Assembly: GCF_016616425.1 (NCBI RefSeq)
Contig: NZ_CP067101.1
Coordinates: 6,936,001-7,000,000, forward strand
Direction: 5' to 3'
From: Bradyrhizobium diazoefficiens
Lineage (GTDB): Bacteria; Pseudomonadota; Alphaproteobacteria; Rhizobiales; Xanthobacteraceae
Length of the DNA stretch: 64,000 nt
Position numbers and translations under genes: made by a program. Positions 1-7,943 of this stretch are shown one piece after another. How positions within the stretch are numbered: position 1 is the stretch's first letter; every line of letters begins with the position of its first letter. Under the pieces are notes generated by a model, which saw nothing but the letters and a program-made list of their open reading frames with translations, was not told where the DNA came from and did not search any database.

Positions 1-187
1 TGATCTTGCGTCCGACGCGATCGAAATAGGGCACGATCAAATTGAGCCCGGGGCTGAGCGTCTGGGTGTATTTGCCGAATCGCTCGATGGTCCAGTCATA
101 GCCCTGCGGCACCGTCTTCACGCCGGCAACGAGCGTGACGATGACGAGCAACACCAGAACAATCGCGAAAATGTCGAAACCGCTCAT
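1..187 (-). CDS. SPFH/band-7 (stomatin-like) membrane protein, 3' end cut by window
   Basis: Only the first 62 residues are in the window; the gene runs off the left edge. The protein opens with a short cytoplasmic stub and one hydrophobic segment (about residues 5-22), followed by the typical start of an SPFH domain (VPQGYDWTIERFGKY, then LSPGLNLIVPYFDRVG). Such proteins (QmcA/stomatin type) form membrane-anchored oligomers and often work with an NfeD partner or a protease. A strong GGAGG lies just upstream of the ATG. The family call is firm; the subfamily is not resolvable from this fragment. Confidence 0.85.
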   Translation of the reverse strand, partial: MSGFDIFAIVLVLLVIVTLVAGVKTVPQGYDWTIERFGKYTQTLSPGLNLIVPYFDRVGRKI

Positions 188-405
188 ATTTCCTCCAAGC
201 CGGAAAAGGGCCTTTCCCGCGCTCTCGTTGGTCGGGAATGCGACCCTACCGGTTCAGCGGCTGGAAGTAACGCCGGCATCGGCGCGATTCTGCACAAGAC
301 GCAACGAGAGGGAACGGTCCCGAACATGTATATGCACAAGGCTCTTGAAAGCGCGTGGGCGCAGACCTGGCGGGAAAGTTGAGAAATACGCCGTCACGGC
401 GAGCT

Positions 406-1374
406 CTATTCGATGACGTCGTTCGCGATTGCGAGCAGGCTCGGAGCAAGCGTCACGCCAAGCGCCTTGGCCGTTTTCAGGTTGACCGCAAGCTCGAACT
501 TGGTCGGGTTCTGCACTGGCAGATCGGCAGGCCGCGCGCCCTTCAGGATGCGATCGATATAGTCCGCGGCGCGGCGGAGCTGCTCGGCGCTATCGGTGCT
601 GTAGGACATCAGCCCACCTTCGTCGACGAAAGTGCGGCTCCAGAACACCGCGGGCAGGCGCGCTTCCGCGATGGCCGCCAGAAGGTGCGCGCGGTTGGCC
701 ATGGTGAAGAAATCCGGCAGGACCAGCATCCCGCCGGCCGCCCGCGAGGCCAGCGCCGAGATCGAGCCCGTATCATGCACCGGCGCGGTCTCGATCGACA
801 TATGGAGCGCGCGGCCAGCGTCCTCGATGGTGCGCAACATCAGGGGCGCGAACGGCGCGGTGGCTGGATTGTAGACGACGGCAACCCCGGACACCCTTGG
901 CGTGACCTGCGTCAGCATCTCCAGCCATTTGCCGGCGAGCGGACCGTCGTAATCGGTGAATCCGGTGACGTTGCCGCCGGGATGCGCGAGGTTTTCGACA
1001 AAACCCTGGCTGACGGGATCGGTGACGACGGCGAACACGATCGGGATCGTCGTGGTGCGCCGGCGCAGCTCCTCCACCGAGGGCGTGCCGAGCGCGAGCA
1101 GGATGTCGGGCTCGAGCGCGATCAGCTCCTCGGCAAGCTGCGCGATACGGGCGCGGTCGCCGCCGCCGCTGCGCCAGTCGATCTTGAGGTTGCCGCGTTC
1201 CTTCCAGCCATGAGCGGCGAGCGCCTCCGCCAGGCGAGCCTGGCCGATCACGTTATCGGAGGCGATGACCGAGAGCACGCCGAGCCGGCGCACCGCATTC
1301 GGCTGCTGCGCTTGCACTGAGGCCGGCAGCGCCGCGATCGTCCCAAGAAGCGCCAGGCACCGGCGACGGTTCAT
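406..1374 (-). CDS. ABC transporter substrate-binding protein (ABC_sub_bind/TrpX-like family)
   Basis: A 322-residue exported protein. The N-terminus (MNRRRCLALLG...ASVQAQ) is a signal peptide cleaved near residue 22. The body has the two-lobe pattern of the ABC_sub_bind family (RRLGVLSVIASD, ALGTPSVEEL, PIVFAVVTDPVSQGFV, GGNVTGF), which binds small ligands in the periplasm. It starts 11 bp after the ferrochelatase stop, so the two are probably cotranscribed. No permease or ATPase gene is next to it, so its partner lies elsewhere or outside the window. Ligand unknown. Confidence 0.85.
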   Translation of the reverse strand: MNRRRCLALLGTIAALPASVQAQQPNAVRRLGVLSVIASDNVIGQARLAEALAAHGWKERGNLKIDWRSGGGDRARIAQLAEELIALEPDILLALGTPSVEELRRRTTTIPIVFAVVTDPVSQGFVENLAHPGGNVTGFTDYDGPLAGKWLEMLTQVTPRVSGVAVVYNPATAPFAPLMLRTIEDAGRALHMSIETAPVHDTGSISALASRAAGGMLVLPDFFTMANRAHLLAAIAEARLPAVFWSRTFVDEGGLMSYSTDSAEQLRRAADYIDRILKGARPADLPVQNPTKFELAVNLKTAKALGVTLAPSLLAIANDVIE

Positions 1375-1385
1375 GGGGCGCCCTT

Positions 1386-2423
1386 TCAGATCCAGCCCTG
1401 AAGCTCGCGCAGCACGAGCGACTGGATCACGTCCATGCCGGACTCGCTGTCGTTGAGGCAGGGGATCGCGGAAAACTGCTCGCCGCCATTATGCCTGAAT
1501 ATCTCCGCGTTCTCCTGCGCGATCTCCTCCAGCGTCTCCAGGCAGTCGGCCGAAAAACCGGGCATTACCACCGCGATGCGGCGCACGCCTTCCTTTGCGA
1601 GCCGCTCCATCGTCTTGTCGGTGTAGGGCTGGAGCCACTCGTCACTGCCGAAGCGCGACTGGAAGGTCAGCAGCAGCTTCGTCTCGTCCATGTCGAGCCG
1701 TCGGCGCAGCGCCTCCGTGGTAGCGATGCAGTGCTGCTGATAGGGATCGCCCTTGTCGACATAGGATTTCGGCATGCCGTGGAAGGACGCCACGATCAGC
1801 TCCGGCGCGAATGGCAGGCCCGCCAGATGCGTCTCGATCGAGGTCGCGAGGGCCTCGATGTAGGCGACGTCCTCGTAGTAAGGCGGCGTCACCCGCAGCG
1901 TCGGCTGGTTGCGCAGGCGGGCGAGCACACGGAACACTTCGTCGCAGACGGTCGCCGAGGTCGAGGCGGAGTATTGCGGATAGAGCGGCACGGCGAGGAT
2001 GCGCTCGCAGCCTTTCGCGATCAGCGCGTCGATGGCCGACTTGATCGAGGGATTGCCGTACCGCATCGCCCAGTCCACCACGACGTGGGGGCGGTCGGCG
2101 AGAACAGCAGCCAGCTTGTCGGCTTGCGACCGCGTGATGGTCTTCAGCGGCGACTCGTTCTTCTCTTCATTCCAGATCTTGCGATAGTCGAGCGCCTTGA
2201 TGCGGGGACGGCGGCGCAGGATGATGCCGTTCAGCACCAGCTGCCAGATCAGGCCCTGGTCCTCGATGACGCGGCGGTCGCTGAGAAATTCCTTGAGGTA
2301 GACGCGCACGCCCCGCTCGTCCGCCGTGTCGGGCGTGCCAAGATTGATCAGGAGCACGCCGATACTCTGCGCGCCGGCTTGCGGGGCCGGCTTCGAGGCC
2401 TCGATGGGGACAAGCTTCGTCAT
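1386..2423 (-). CDS. hemH: Ferrochelatase
   Basis: A 345-residue protein that inserts Fe2+ into protoporphyrin IX, the last step of heme synthesis. It shows the family hallmarks in order: GVLLINLGTPD near the N-terminus, YPQYSASTS in the middle, the SFHGMP segment carrying the metal-binding histidine, and LLTFQSRFGSDEWLQPYTD, then the conserved C-terminal FSADCLETLEEI. Length is normal for bacterial HemH. The first about 18 residues before IGVLLINLG are variable, so a slightly later start cannot be excluded. No iron-control element was recognised in the 83 bp upstream. Confidence 0.97.
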   Translation of the reverse strand: MTKLVPIEASKPAPQAGAQSIGVLLINLGTPDTADERGVRVYLKEFLSDRRVIEDQGLIWQLVLNGIILRRRPRIKALDYRKIWNEEKNESPLKTITRSQADKLAAVLADRPHVVVDWAMRYGNPSIKSAIDALIAKGCERILAVPLYPQYSASTSATVCDEVFRVLARLRNQPTLRVTPPYYEDVAYIEALATSIETHLAGLPFAPELIVASFHGMPKSYVDKGDPYQQHCIATTEALRRRLDMDETKLLLTFQSRFGSDEWLQPYTDKTMERLAKEGVRRIAVVMPGFSADCLETLEEIAQENAEIFRHNGGEQFSAIPCLNDSESGMDVIQSLVLRELQGWI

Positions 2424-2506
2424 GGCGCTCGTGGGTTCGCGCGTTGTATCGAACTTGTCAAGGTTGGGCCGATTTCGCTAGGCTTCGCCGCGCGGGGGAT
2501 GAAACC

Positions 2507-2905
2507 ATGACGGTCGCCGAATGGTGCGTGTTCGGAGCGGTGCTGCTCTATCTCTTGACGCTCGCGGGCGGCAAATTGACGGCGATCCGCCAGTTCGACA
2601 ACGCCAATCCGCGCGATCCGGCCTTCTTCCAGGACCCGATCCGGGCCCGCGCGCTCGGCGCCCATCAGAACGGCATCGAGACCTTCCCCTTCTTCGCCTT
2701 CGCGGTCCTGCTCGCGGAATTCCGGGATTCGCCGCAGCGCCTGATCGACGAGCTCGCCCTGCTTTTCCTCATCGTCCGCCTCGCCTATGTGCTGACCTAT
2801 CTTGGCAACCGCCCGACGCTGCGCTCGATCCTCTGGAACATCGGCTTTGCGCTCAACGTGGTGATCTTCTTCATGCCGGCCTTGAAGCGGTTTCTGCCGG
2901 TGTGA
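2507..2905 (+). CDS. MAPEG family membrane protein
   Basis: A 132-residue integral membrane protein with about four hydrophobic helices. The family signature is visible: NPRDP near the start of helix 1, RARALGAHQNGIETFPFFAFAV, then LAYVLTYLGNRPTLRSILWNIGF. MAPEG proteins include glutathione-dependent membrane enzymes, but bacterial members of this short type have no proven substrate. The ATG at 2507 follows a GGGGGA ribosome site; an upstream in-frame ATG would add 21 unrelated residues. It is transcribed divergently from hemH. Confidence 0.88.
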   Translation: MTVAEWCVFGAVLLYLLTLAGGKLTAIRQFDNANPRDPAFFQDPIRARALGAHQNGIETFPFFAFAVLLAEFRDSPQRLIDELALLFLIVRLAYVLTYLGNRPTLRSILWNIGFALNVVIFFMPALKRFLPV

Positions 2906-2908
2906 TGC

Positions 2909-3072
2909 TCTCGTGTCCCGGACGCGGTGCAGCGCTCCCCGGCGATGCGAAGCATCGTCCGGTGCGCTGCTCCGCAGAGCCGGGACCTAGAAAAACGTTT
3001 CCCATACGGTGGATGGGCCCCGGCCCTGCAGCGCACCGTCGAAGGGACGCTGCGCTGCGTCCGGGGCACGAG
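2909..3072. repeat. Intergenic palindromic repeat, family A copy 1
   Basis: A 164-bp GC-rich element whose ends are inverted (CTCGTGTCCCGGACGC at the left, GCGTCCGGGGCACGAG at the right) with several internal stem-forming blocks. Related copies lie at 43055-43160, 44421-44542 and 52779-52902. It sits in the space between the convergent MAPEG and NicO genes, a typical place for REP/BIME-like elements, and may act as a bidirectional terminator. Confidence 0.8.
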
Positions 3073-3077
3073 CTGCT

Positions 3078-4160
3078 TCAAAAACACGTCGTCCGTTCGG
3101 CGGCGATGTAGCCGAACAACAGGCCGACGCCGAACAGCAGCACGAGGCCGGCGGCGCCGAATTCGATGCCGCGCATGAACAACGCGCCGCCGCCCTCGCG
3201 CCCTCTGCTGAGACGCGCGGCGGCGCCCTTGGCAGAGACGGCGACGAGCGCGATGGCGGCGACCGTGATCGCGGTGCCGAGCCCCATCAGGAACGTGGCG
3301 GCGATGCCGGCCCAGAACAGGCCTTGGGCCAGGGCAAATACCAGGACCAGGATCGCACCCGAGCAAGGGCGGATACCGACGGTGAGGATGGCGGCAAAGC
3401 CCCGCCGCCAGCCGCCGGGGCCGGCGAGTTCGCTCGGGGTCGGCCCGTGAGAATGGCCGCAATGCTCGTCGTGGACGTGATCATCCACTTGATGGGCGTG
3501 CGCGTGGTCGTGAGTGTGACCGCGGTGATGATGATCGTGATCAAGATCGTGCGGCACGCCGGCGACGACCGGCACCGGCTGGATCGCCTGCAGCGCCTGC
3601 ATGAACGTGCGGCCCTTGACCAAGACGAGGCGCAGCCCGAACAGCGCGATCAAGGCGTAACTCGCGATCTCGATCGCGCCTTCCGCCCGGCACATCGTTT
3701 TCGCCGTCGCATTCAGCACCCAGGCAGAAATGCCGACGATCAGAATCGCCACCAGCGACTGCATCAGGGCGGAGGCAAATGACAGCGCGACGCCGCGCCG
3801 CGCGGTCTCGCGATTGGCGACAAGATAGGAGGCGATCACCGCCTTGCCATGGCCGGGGCCGGCGGCGTGGAAGACGCCGTAGGCGAACGAGATGAAAAGC
3901 AGCGTCCACACCGCCGAGCCGTCGGATTTCGCGGCACGGATGGTCGCCGACATCTGGCGATAGAATTCCGACTGTTTTGCCAGTAGCCAGCCGATCAGGC
4001 CGCTTGCCTCAGGTTCGGCCGCCCGCGCGGGGTGAGGCACGCCAAAGGGATTTTGCGCGAAGAGATCGTGAAGCGCGGCATCAGCCAGGCCGAGCACGAC
4101 TATAATTGCGGCGCCGGCAAGAAGCCCGCGGGCGAGCGGAGAAGGATGACGACCGGTCAA
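3078..4160 (-). CDS. NicO-family nickel/cobalt exporter with His-rich loop
   Basis: A polytopic membrane protein of about 360 residues related to RcnA/NicO. It has FAYGVFHAAGPGHGKAVI (family HxxGPGHGK motif), then a cytoplasmic His/Asp-rich loop (HDLDHDHHHRGHTHDHAHAH and beyond), then TVGIRPCSGAILVLVFAL. It likely exports Ni2+ or Co2+. No ATG fits: TTG at 4160 overlaps the TGA of the upstream DUF1007 gene and has GGTGGA 6 bp before it; TTG at 4166 is an alternative. The overlap implies translational coupling. The DUF1007-NicO pairing is widespread. Metal specificity is inferred. Confidence 0.87.
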   Translation of the reverse strand: MTGRHPSPLARGLLAGAAIIVVLGLADAALHDLFAQNPFGVPHPARAAEPEASGLIGWLLAKQSEFYRQMSATIRAAKSDGSAVWTLLFISFAYGVFHAAGPGHGKAVIASYLVANRETARRGVALSFASALMQSLVAILIVGISAWVLNATAKTMCRAEGAIEIASYALIALFGLRLVLVKGRTFMQALQAIQPVPVVAGVPHDLDHDHHHRGHTHDHAHAHQVDDHVHDEHCGHSHGPTPSELAGPGGWRRGFAAILTVGIRPCSGAILVLVFALAQGLFWAGIAATFLMGLGTAITVAAIALVAVSAKGAAARLSRGREGGGALFMRGIEFGAAGLVLLFGVGLLFGYIAAERTTCF

Positions 4161-4795
4161 GGGCAATCCACCGTGATCTTGTTGGCGAACATCATGCCGA
4201 AATTGGTGTTCTCGCCGCTCATGAAGGTCTGTTCGTTGAGCTTCTGCGCACTCGCGGTGCCGTCGCTCGGCCGCTCAAGCTTCATCTGGCAGCCCGCGGG
4301 CGCGCCGACCAGCTTGACCGGATTGTCCTTGGCCATCTGGAAATCGATGAAGAAGGAGCGGTCGAACACTTCAAGCACCAGCTGCTTGGGCTTGACCGGG
4401 TTCTTCAGCGGCAGCGTGAAGTGCAGGGTCAGGACCGTATCCTTGTAGTCGAGGAAATAGTCGACCGGCTCCTGGAATCGCTCTTTCTTGCCGTCGGCTC
4501 GCGCGAAGGTGAAGTAGGCATATTCCTTCAGCGACTCGACATTGGTCTGCGCCAACGGTCTCAGCTCCTCGCGCGTATACGCGCCCTTGGTCTTGCTCTC
4601 GAGCCCCTGCACGGCATAGGCCGAGAACATGTCGTCGAAGGTCCAGGCATGGCGGACGCCGGTGATCGAGCCGTCCTCGGCGTAGAGCAACTCGCTGGTC
4701 GCGGTGATCCAGACATGCGGATGGGCGTGCGCCGCGCCTGCCGCGAGTGACAGGCCGGCGGCGAGCAGGAGTCCGAACAGGGCGCGCATGCGCAT
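4157..4795 (-). CDS. DUF1007 family periplasmic protein
   Basis: A 212-residue exported protein. It starts with a signal peptide (ALFGLLLAAGLSLAAGAAHA) directly followed by HPHVWITATSELLY, the DUF1007 signature, and later HAWTFDDMFSAYAVQG and VDYFLDYKDTVLTLHF. The mature N-terminus HPHVW offers histidines near the cleavage site, a plausible metal-binding end. DUF1007 genes are commonly linked to NicO exporters, as here, so a role in delivering or sensing nickel/cobalt in the periplasm is inferred. Its ATG shares one base with the TGA of the upstream peptidase gene (TGATG). Confidence 0.88.
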   Translation of the reverse strand: MRMRALFGLLLAAGLSLAAGAAHAHPHVWITATSELLYAEDGSITGVRHAWTFDDMFSAYAVQGLESKTKGAYTREELRPLAQTNVESLKEYAYFTFARADGKKERFQEPVDYFLDYKDTVLTLHFTLPLKNPVKPKQLVLEVFDRSFFIDFQMAKDNPVKLVGAPAGCQMKLERPSDGTASAQKLNEQTFMSGENTNFGMMFANKITVDCP

Positions 4796-6876
4796 CACGC
4801 CGCCTTCGGGGCGTCGAGCAGGCCGCGCCGGCGCAGCAGCGCGTCGGGCTCCGGCGGGCGGCCGCGGAAGGCCTCGTAGGCGGCCTCCGGATCGACCGAT
4901 CCGCCCGAGGCGTAGATGTCGTCGTGCAGACGCTTGGCCACTGCGGGATCGAAGATGTCCCCGGCCTCCTCGAACGCGCCGAAGGCGTCGGCGTCCATCA
5001 CCTCCGACCACATGTAGCTGTAATAGCCCGCGGCGTAGTGATCACCCGTGAAGATGTGTCCGAACTGCGTGGGACGGTGACGCAGCGCGATCTCCTCGGG
5101 CATGCCGATCTTCTCGAGCTCCTTCTTCTCGAAGGCGCGCACGTCGCTGACCGCGGCGGCCGGCTGGGTGTGAAATTCGAGGTCGACCAGGGCCGAGGAG
5201 ACGAACTCGACCGTGGCAAAGCCCTGGTTGAATTTTCGTGCGGCAAGAAACCGCTGCAACAGCTCGTCCGGCAGCGGCTCGCCGGTCCGGTAGTGACGGG
5301 CGAACTTCTGGAGCACCTCGGGCCGCTCCTGCCAGTGCTCATAGAGCTGCGAGGGCAACTCGACGAAGTCGGTGAAGACGGAGGTGCCCGACAGCGACGG
5401 GTAGGTCACGTTCGAGAGCATGCCGTGCAGGCCATGGCCGAACTCGTGGAACAGAGTCCGGGCGTCGTCCGGCGACAGCAGCGAGGGCTCGCCCCCGGCG
5501 CCCTTGGCAAAATTGCAGATATTGAGGATGAGCGGCGCGACCTCGCCGTCGAGCTTCTGCTGGTCGCGCAGTGAGGTCATCCAGGCGCCGGAGCGCTTCG
5601 ACGGCCGGGCGAAGTAGTCGCCATAAAACAGCGCTTTGTGCTTGCCGTCCGCTCCCTTCATCTCCCAGACCCGGACGTCGGGGTGCCAGACCGGGACGTC
5701 CTTGCGCTCCTCGAAGGTGACGCCGAACAGGCGCATGGCGCAGTCGAAGGCGGCGGCGATCATGTGGTCGAGCGAAAGATACGGCTTGATCGCGGCGTCG
5801 TCGAAATTGGCGCGCTGAAGACGCAGCTTCTCGGCGTAGAAGCGCCAGTCCCAGGGGGCGAGCCTGAAATTGCCGCCCTCCTCCGTGATCATCGCCTGCA
5901 TGTCGTCGCGGTCGGCAAGCGCCCGCGCCCGGGCCGGCTTCCAGACCCGCTCCAGCAGGCCCCGCACCGCTTCCGGCGTCTTGGCCATCGAATCCTCGAG
6001 CCGGTAGGCGGCGAAGGTCGGATAGCCCAACAGCTTGGCGCTCTCTTCGCGCAGCGTCAGGATCTCGACGATGGTTCCGTTGTTGTCGTTGGCATTGCCG
6101 TTGTCACCTCGCGCGATGAAAGCCTTGTAGACCTTCTCGCGCAGGTCGCGTCTTGCCGAGCTCTTCAGGAACTGCTCGACCGAAGAGCGCGACAACGTGA
6201 CGATGGCCTTGCCTTCCATGCCGCGCTCTTGTGCCGCAGCCCTGGCGCCGGCGACAAAGCTCTCCGGCAGGCCCTGGCGGTCGGCCTCTCCCAGCTCCAT
6301 GACCCAGTCCTGCTCGTCGCCGAGCAGATGATGGCTGAAGCTGGTGCCGAGTTGGGCGAGCCTCTCGTTGATCTCGGCCATCCGTGTCTTGGCTTCCTCG
6401 GAGAGGCCGGCACCGGCGCGGTGAAAGCGGGTGTAGGTGCGCTCCAAGAGACGAAGCTGTTCCGGCGCCAGACCGAGATTGGCGCGATTTTCGTGCAACT
6501 GGGCGATGCGGCCGAACAGCACCGCGTTCATCATGATCGGATTCCAGTGCCGCGCCATCCGTAAGGAGACATCCTTGTCGATCTCCAGGATGGCCGGGTT
6601 GGAATGCGCCGAGACCAGATCATAGAAGACGGCCGCGACCTTGCTCAGCAGCTTGCCGGAGCGCTCCAGCGCCGTGATCGTGTTGGCGAAGTCGGGCGCG
6701 GCCGGATCGTTGGTGATCGCCGCGATCTCGGCGGCGTGGTCGGCGAAGGCCTGCTCGAAGGCCGGGAGGAAGTGCTCCGGCTTGATCTCGTCGAAGGGCG
6801 GGGTCGCAAACGGCGTCACCCAGGGCCTCAGCAGCGGATTGGCCTCGGGGTCCGTAGTTTGGCGCGGTTCTGACAT
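4795..6876 (-). CDS. M3 family metallopeptidase (oligopeptidase A / Dcp type)
   Basis: A 693-residue cytosolic zinc peptidase of the thimet oligopeptidase family, which degrades short peptides. The zinc-binding HEFGH begins at about residue 477 (LFHEFGHGLHGML), with the second part of the site in the following helix. The N-terminal half is the usual helical lid, and the C-terminus has HIFTGDHYAAGYYSYMW. The start MSEPRQTTDPEANPLL is chosen because homologous sequence begins there; the open frame extends 99 residues further upstream without similarity. Translation of the next gene is coupled to it by a TGATG overlap. Confidence 0.95.
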   Translation of the reverse strand: MSEPRQTTDPEANPLLRPWVTPFATPPFDEIKPEHFLPAFEQAFADHAAEIAAITNDPAAPDFANTITALERSGKLLSKVAAVFYDLVSAHSNPAILEIDKDVSLRMARHWNPIMMNAVLFGRIAQLHENRANLGLAPEQLRLLERTYTRFHRAGAGLSEEAKTRMAEINERLAQLGTSFSHHLLGDEQDWVMELGEADRQGLPESFVAGARAAAQERGMEGKAIVTLSRSSVEQFLKSSARRDLREKVYKAFIARGDNGNANDNNGTIVEILTLREESAKLLGYPTFAAYRLEDSMAKTPEAVRGLLERVWKPARARALADRDDMQAMITEEGGNFRLAPWDWRFYAEKLRLQRANFDDAAIKPYLSLDHMIAAAFDCAMRLFGVTFEERKDVPVWHPDVRVWEMKGADGKHKALFYGDYFARPSKRSGAWMTSLRDQQKLDGEVAPLILNICNFAKGAGGEPSLLSPDDARTLFHEFGHGLHGMLSNVTYPSLSGTSVFTDFVELPSQLYEHWQERPEVLQKFARHYRTGEPLPDELLQRFLAARKFNQGFATVEFVSSALVDLEFHTQPAAAVSDVRAFEKKELEKIGMPEEIALRHRPTQFGHIFTGDHYAAGYYSYMWSEVMDADAFGAFEEAGDIFDPAVAKRLHDDIYASGGSVDPEAAYEAFRGRPPEPDALLRRRGLLDAPKAA

Positions 6877-7014
6877 CACAAGTCCCGATTTGTGTGGCTC
6901 GATTGTTGCTGCCGCTATAGCACGCGATGGGGCTTTTTTGGGCCATTTGGCCTTGCTCCCGGCCGCCTTTTCAGGGAGATTGCGGCCCTCGACAGACCAC
7001 GGACCCCTGAGCTC

Positions 7015-7269
7015 ATGAACGCGCCTTCCTCGTCTTCCCGTCAGATCGCCTGGCCAAGCGTTATCACCGTCATCAGCGCCGCCATCCTGATCGGCGCCGA
7101 AGTGTTCGGCGCGGCGTTCGCCGGCGGCTGGGCGCTCGCGATCCTGTTCGGGCTCGGCGACCAGGGCACGCATATCCTGCAGGCCGTGCTGTTCGCGCTA
7201 GGCGTGTTCGTGATGACCGCATTCATCCGCGCAGCTCAGCGCGTCGAGCCCTTCACGAAGCGCGGCTGA
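7015..7269 (+). CDS. Small two-helix membrane protein, unknown function
   Basis: An 84-residue protein with two clear hydrophobic segments (about residues 13-37 and 45-67: VITVISAAILIGAEVFGAAFAG and ILQAVLFALGVFVMTAFI) joined by a short loop, and a charged C-terminus (RAAQRVEPFTKRG). The ATG at 7015 was chosen over an upstream start because it removes a low-complexity extension. It is divergent from the M3 peptidase gene. I do not recognise a named family. Confidence 0.7.
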   Translation: MNAPSSSSRQIAWPSVITVISAAILIGAEVFGAAFAGGWALAILFGLGDQGTHILQAVLFALGVFVMTAFIRAAQRVEPFTKRG

Positions 7270-7420
7270 AGCGCACACGCGCGCGAGCGGCGCGCGCGTC
7301 AGCTTGAAAACTTAACGCGCGTTCATCTTCCGCGTCGCTGGCGCAACACTGCGCAAGCGGATGTTAGGCAATTCTGTTTTCAGCCTAAAAAAATTCTTGC
7401 GAACCAGAGTCAAAACGCTT

Positions 7421-7474
7421 ATGTGCGGACTTGCCCAATTTCGCACGTGCCTGTGGTCGTGTGTCAGTCGGTAG
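7421..7474 (+). CDS. Possible 17-residue leader peptide ahead of ornithine decarboxylase
   Basis: A short frame, ATG to TAG, encoding MCGLAQFRTCLWSCVSR, lies at the start of the structured leader of the decarboxylase gene. There is no convincing ribosome site before it (the preceding bases are A/T rich), so it may be chance. It is listed because leader peptides control ornithine decarboxylase genes in some bacteria. Confidence 0.2.
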   Translation: MCGLAQFRTCLWSCVSR

Positions 7475-7698
7475 GTATCCGGACAAGAGGCCGGACAGCC
7501 GCCAAGGGGTGAAGAAGCCGAGGGGCTCTTCGGAAGTGCGGAAGTCGAAAGACCGCAAGGTCGAACGAGCAAGCAAACCCGAAGTGTCCAGCATCTCTCT
7601 CAAGAGGTGCCTTGTCGAAGGTGACTTCACTTTTTGCAACCGTGACTGGCAGCCGGAGGCGAACCGGCGCACCCCGCTCTCAACGGGGGACGCGACTT
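7475..7698 (+). ncRNA. Structured 5' leader, candidate speF-motif RNA
   Basis: This stretch lies upstream of an ornithine decarboxylase, the position known for the alphaproteobacterial speF RNA motif. It holds nested complementary segments: CCGA/TCGG around 7528-7541, GCCGG-AGGCGAA-CCGGC near 7653-7669, and CCCCG-CTCTCAA-CGGGG near 7672-7688. It has no good coding frame. A terminator-like stem with six T follows at 7699-7724. The motif assignment is inference from position and appearance; a covariance-model search would settle it. Confidence 0.55.
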
Positions 7699-7724
7699 AA
7701 AGCAACGACGGATCGGGCTTTTTT
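7699..7724 (+). terminator. Terminator-like stem with T6 tail in the decarboxylase leader
   Basis: AAAGC at 7699-7703 can pair with GCTTT at 7717-7721, with an inner CGA/TCG helix and a CGGA tetraloop, followed by six T (7719-7724). It stands about 220 bp before the start codon of the decarboxylase, so it would act as a conditional terminator (attenuator) rather than the end of a gene. Confidence 0.5.
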
Positions 7725-7943
7725 GGTCTCTACCGGCAGTCCAACGCCGGCGCGGGCTACTGAAAAGGCTTGTCCTTCATTGCCAGGTGTGCGGGCGGGA
7801 AAATTCCCGACCAATCCACGGCAGCACAATTCGGTCTAGGGTTTTAGCCCTGTCGCGTCTCCATCGTGCGGCAGCGGCGAAGCACCCTCGTCCGAGAACC
7901 GCTTTGAACGAGCTCCGTCGCTGGGGCCGCTTTGGAGAGTGCT
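7725..7943 (+). other. Remainder of the decarboxylase 5' region, no gene seen
   Basis: The stretch between the terminator-like stem and the start codon at 7944 has no convincing coding frame. It may hold a second promoter or continue the untranslated leader. GGAGAG at 7934-7939 is the ribosome site for the decarboxylase. Confidence 0.5.

Noticed and set aside
6877..7173. Ninety-nine-codon extension of the M3 peptidase
   Set aside because: The extension overlaps the divergent membrane-protein gene and lacks similarity to the family, which begins at the ATG at 6876.
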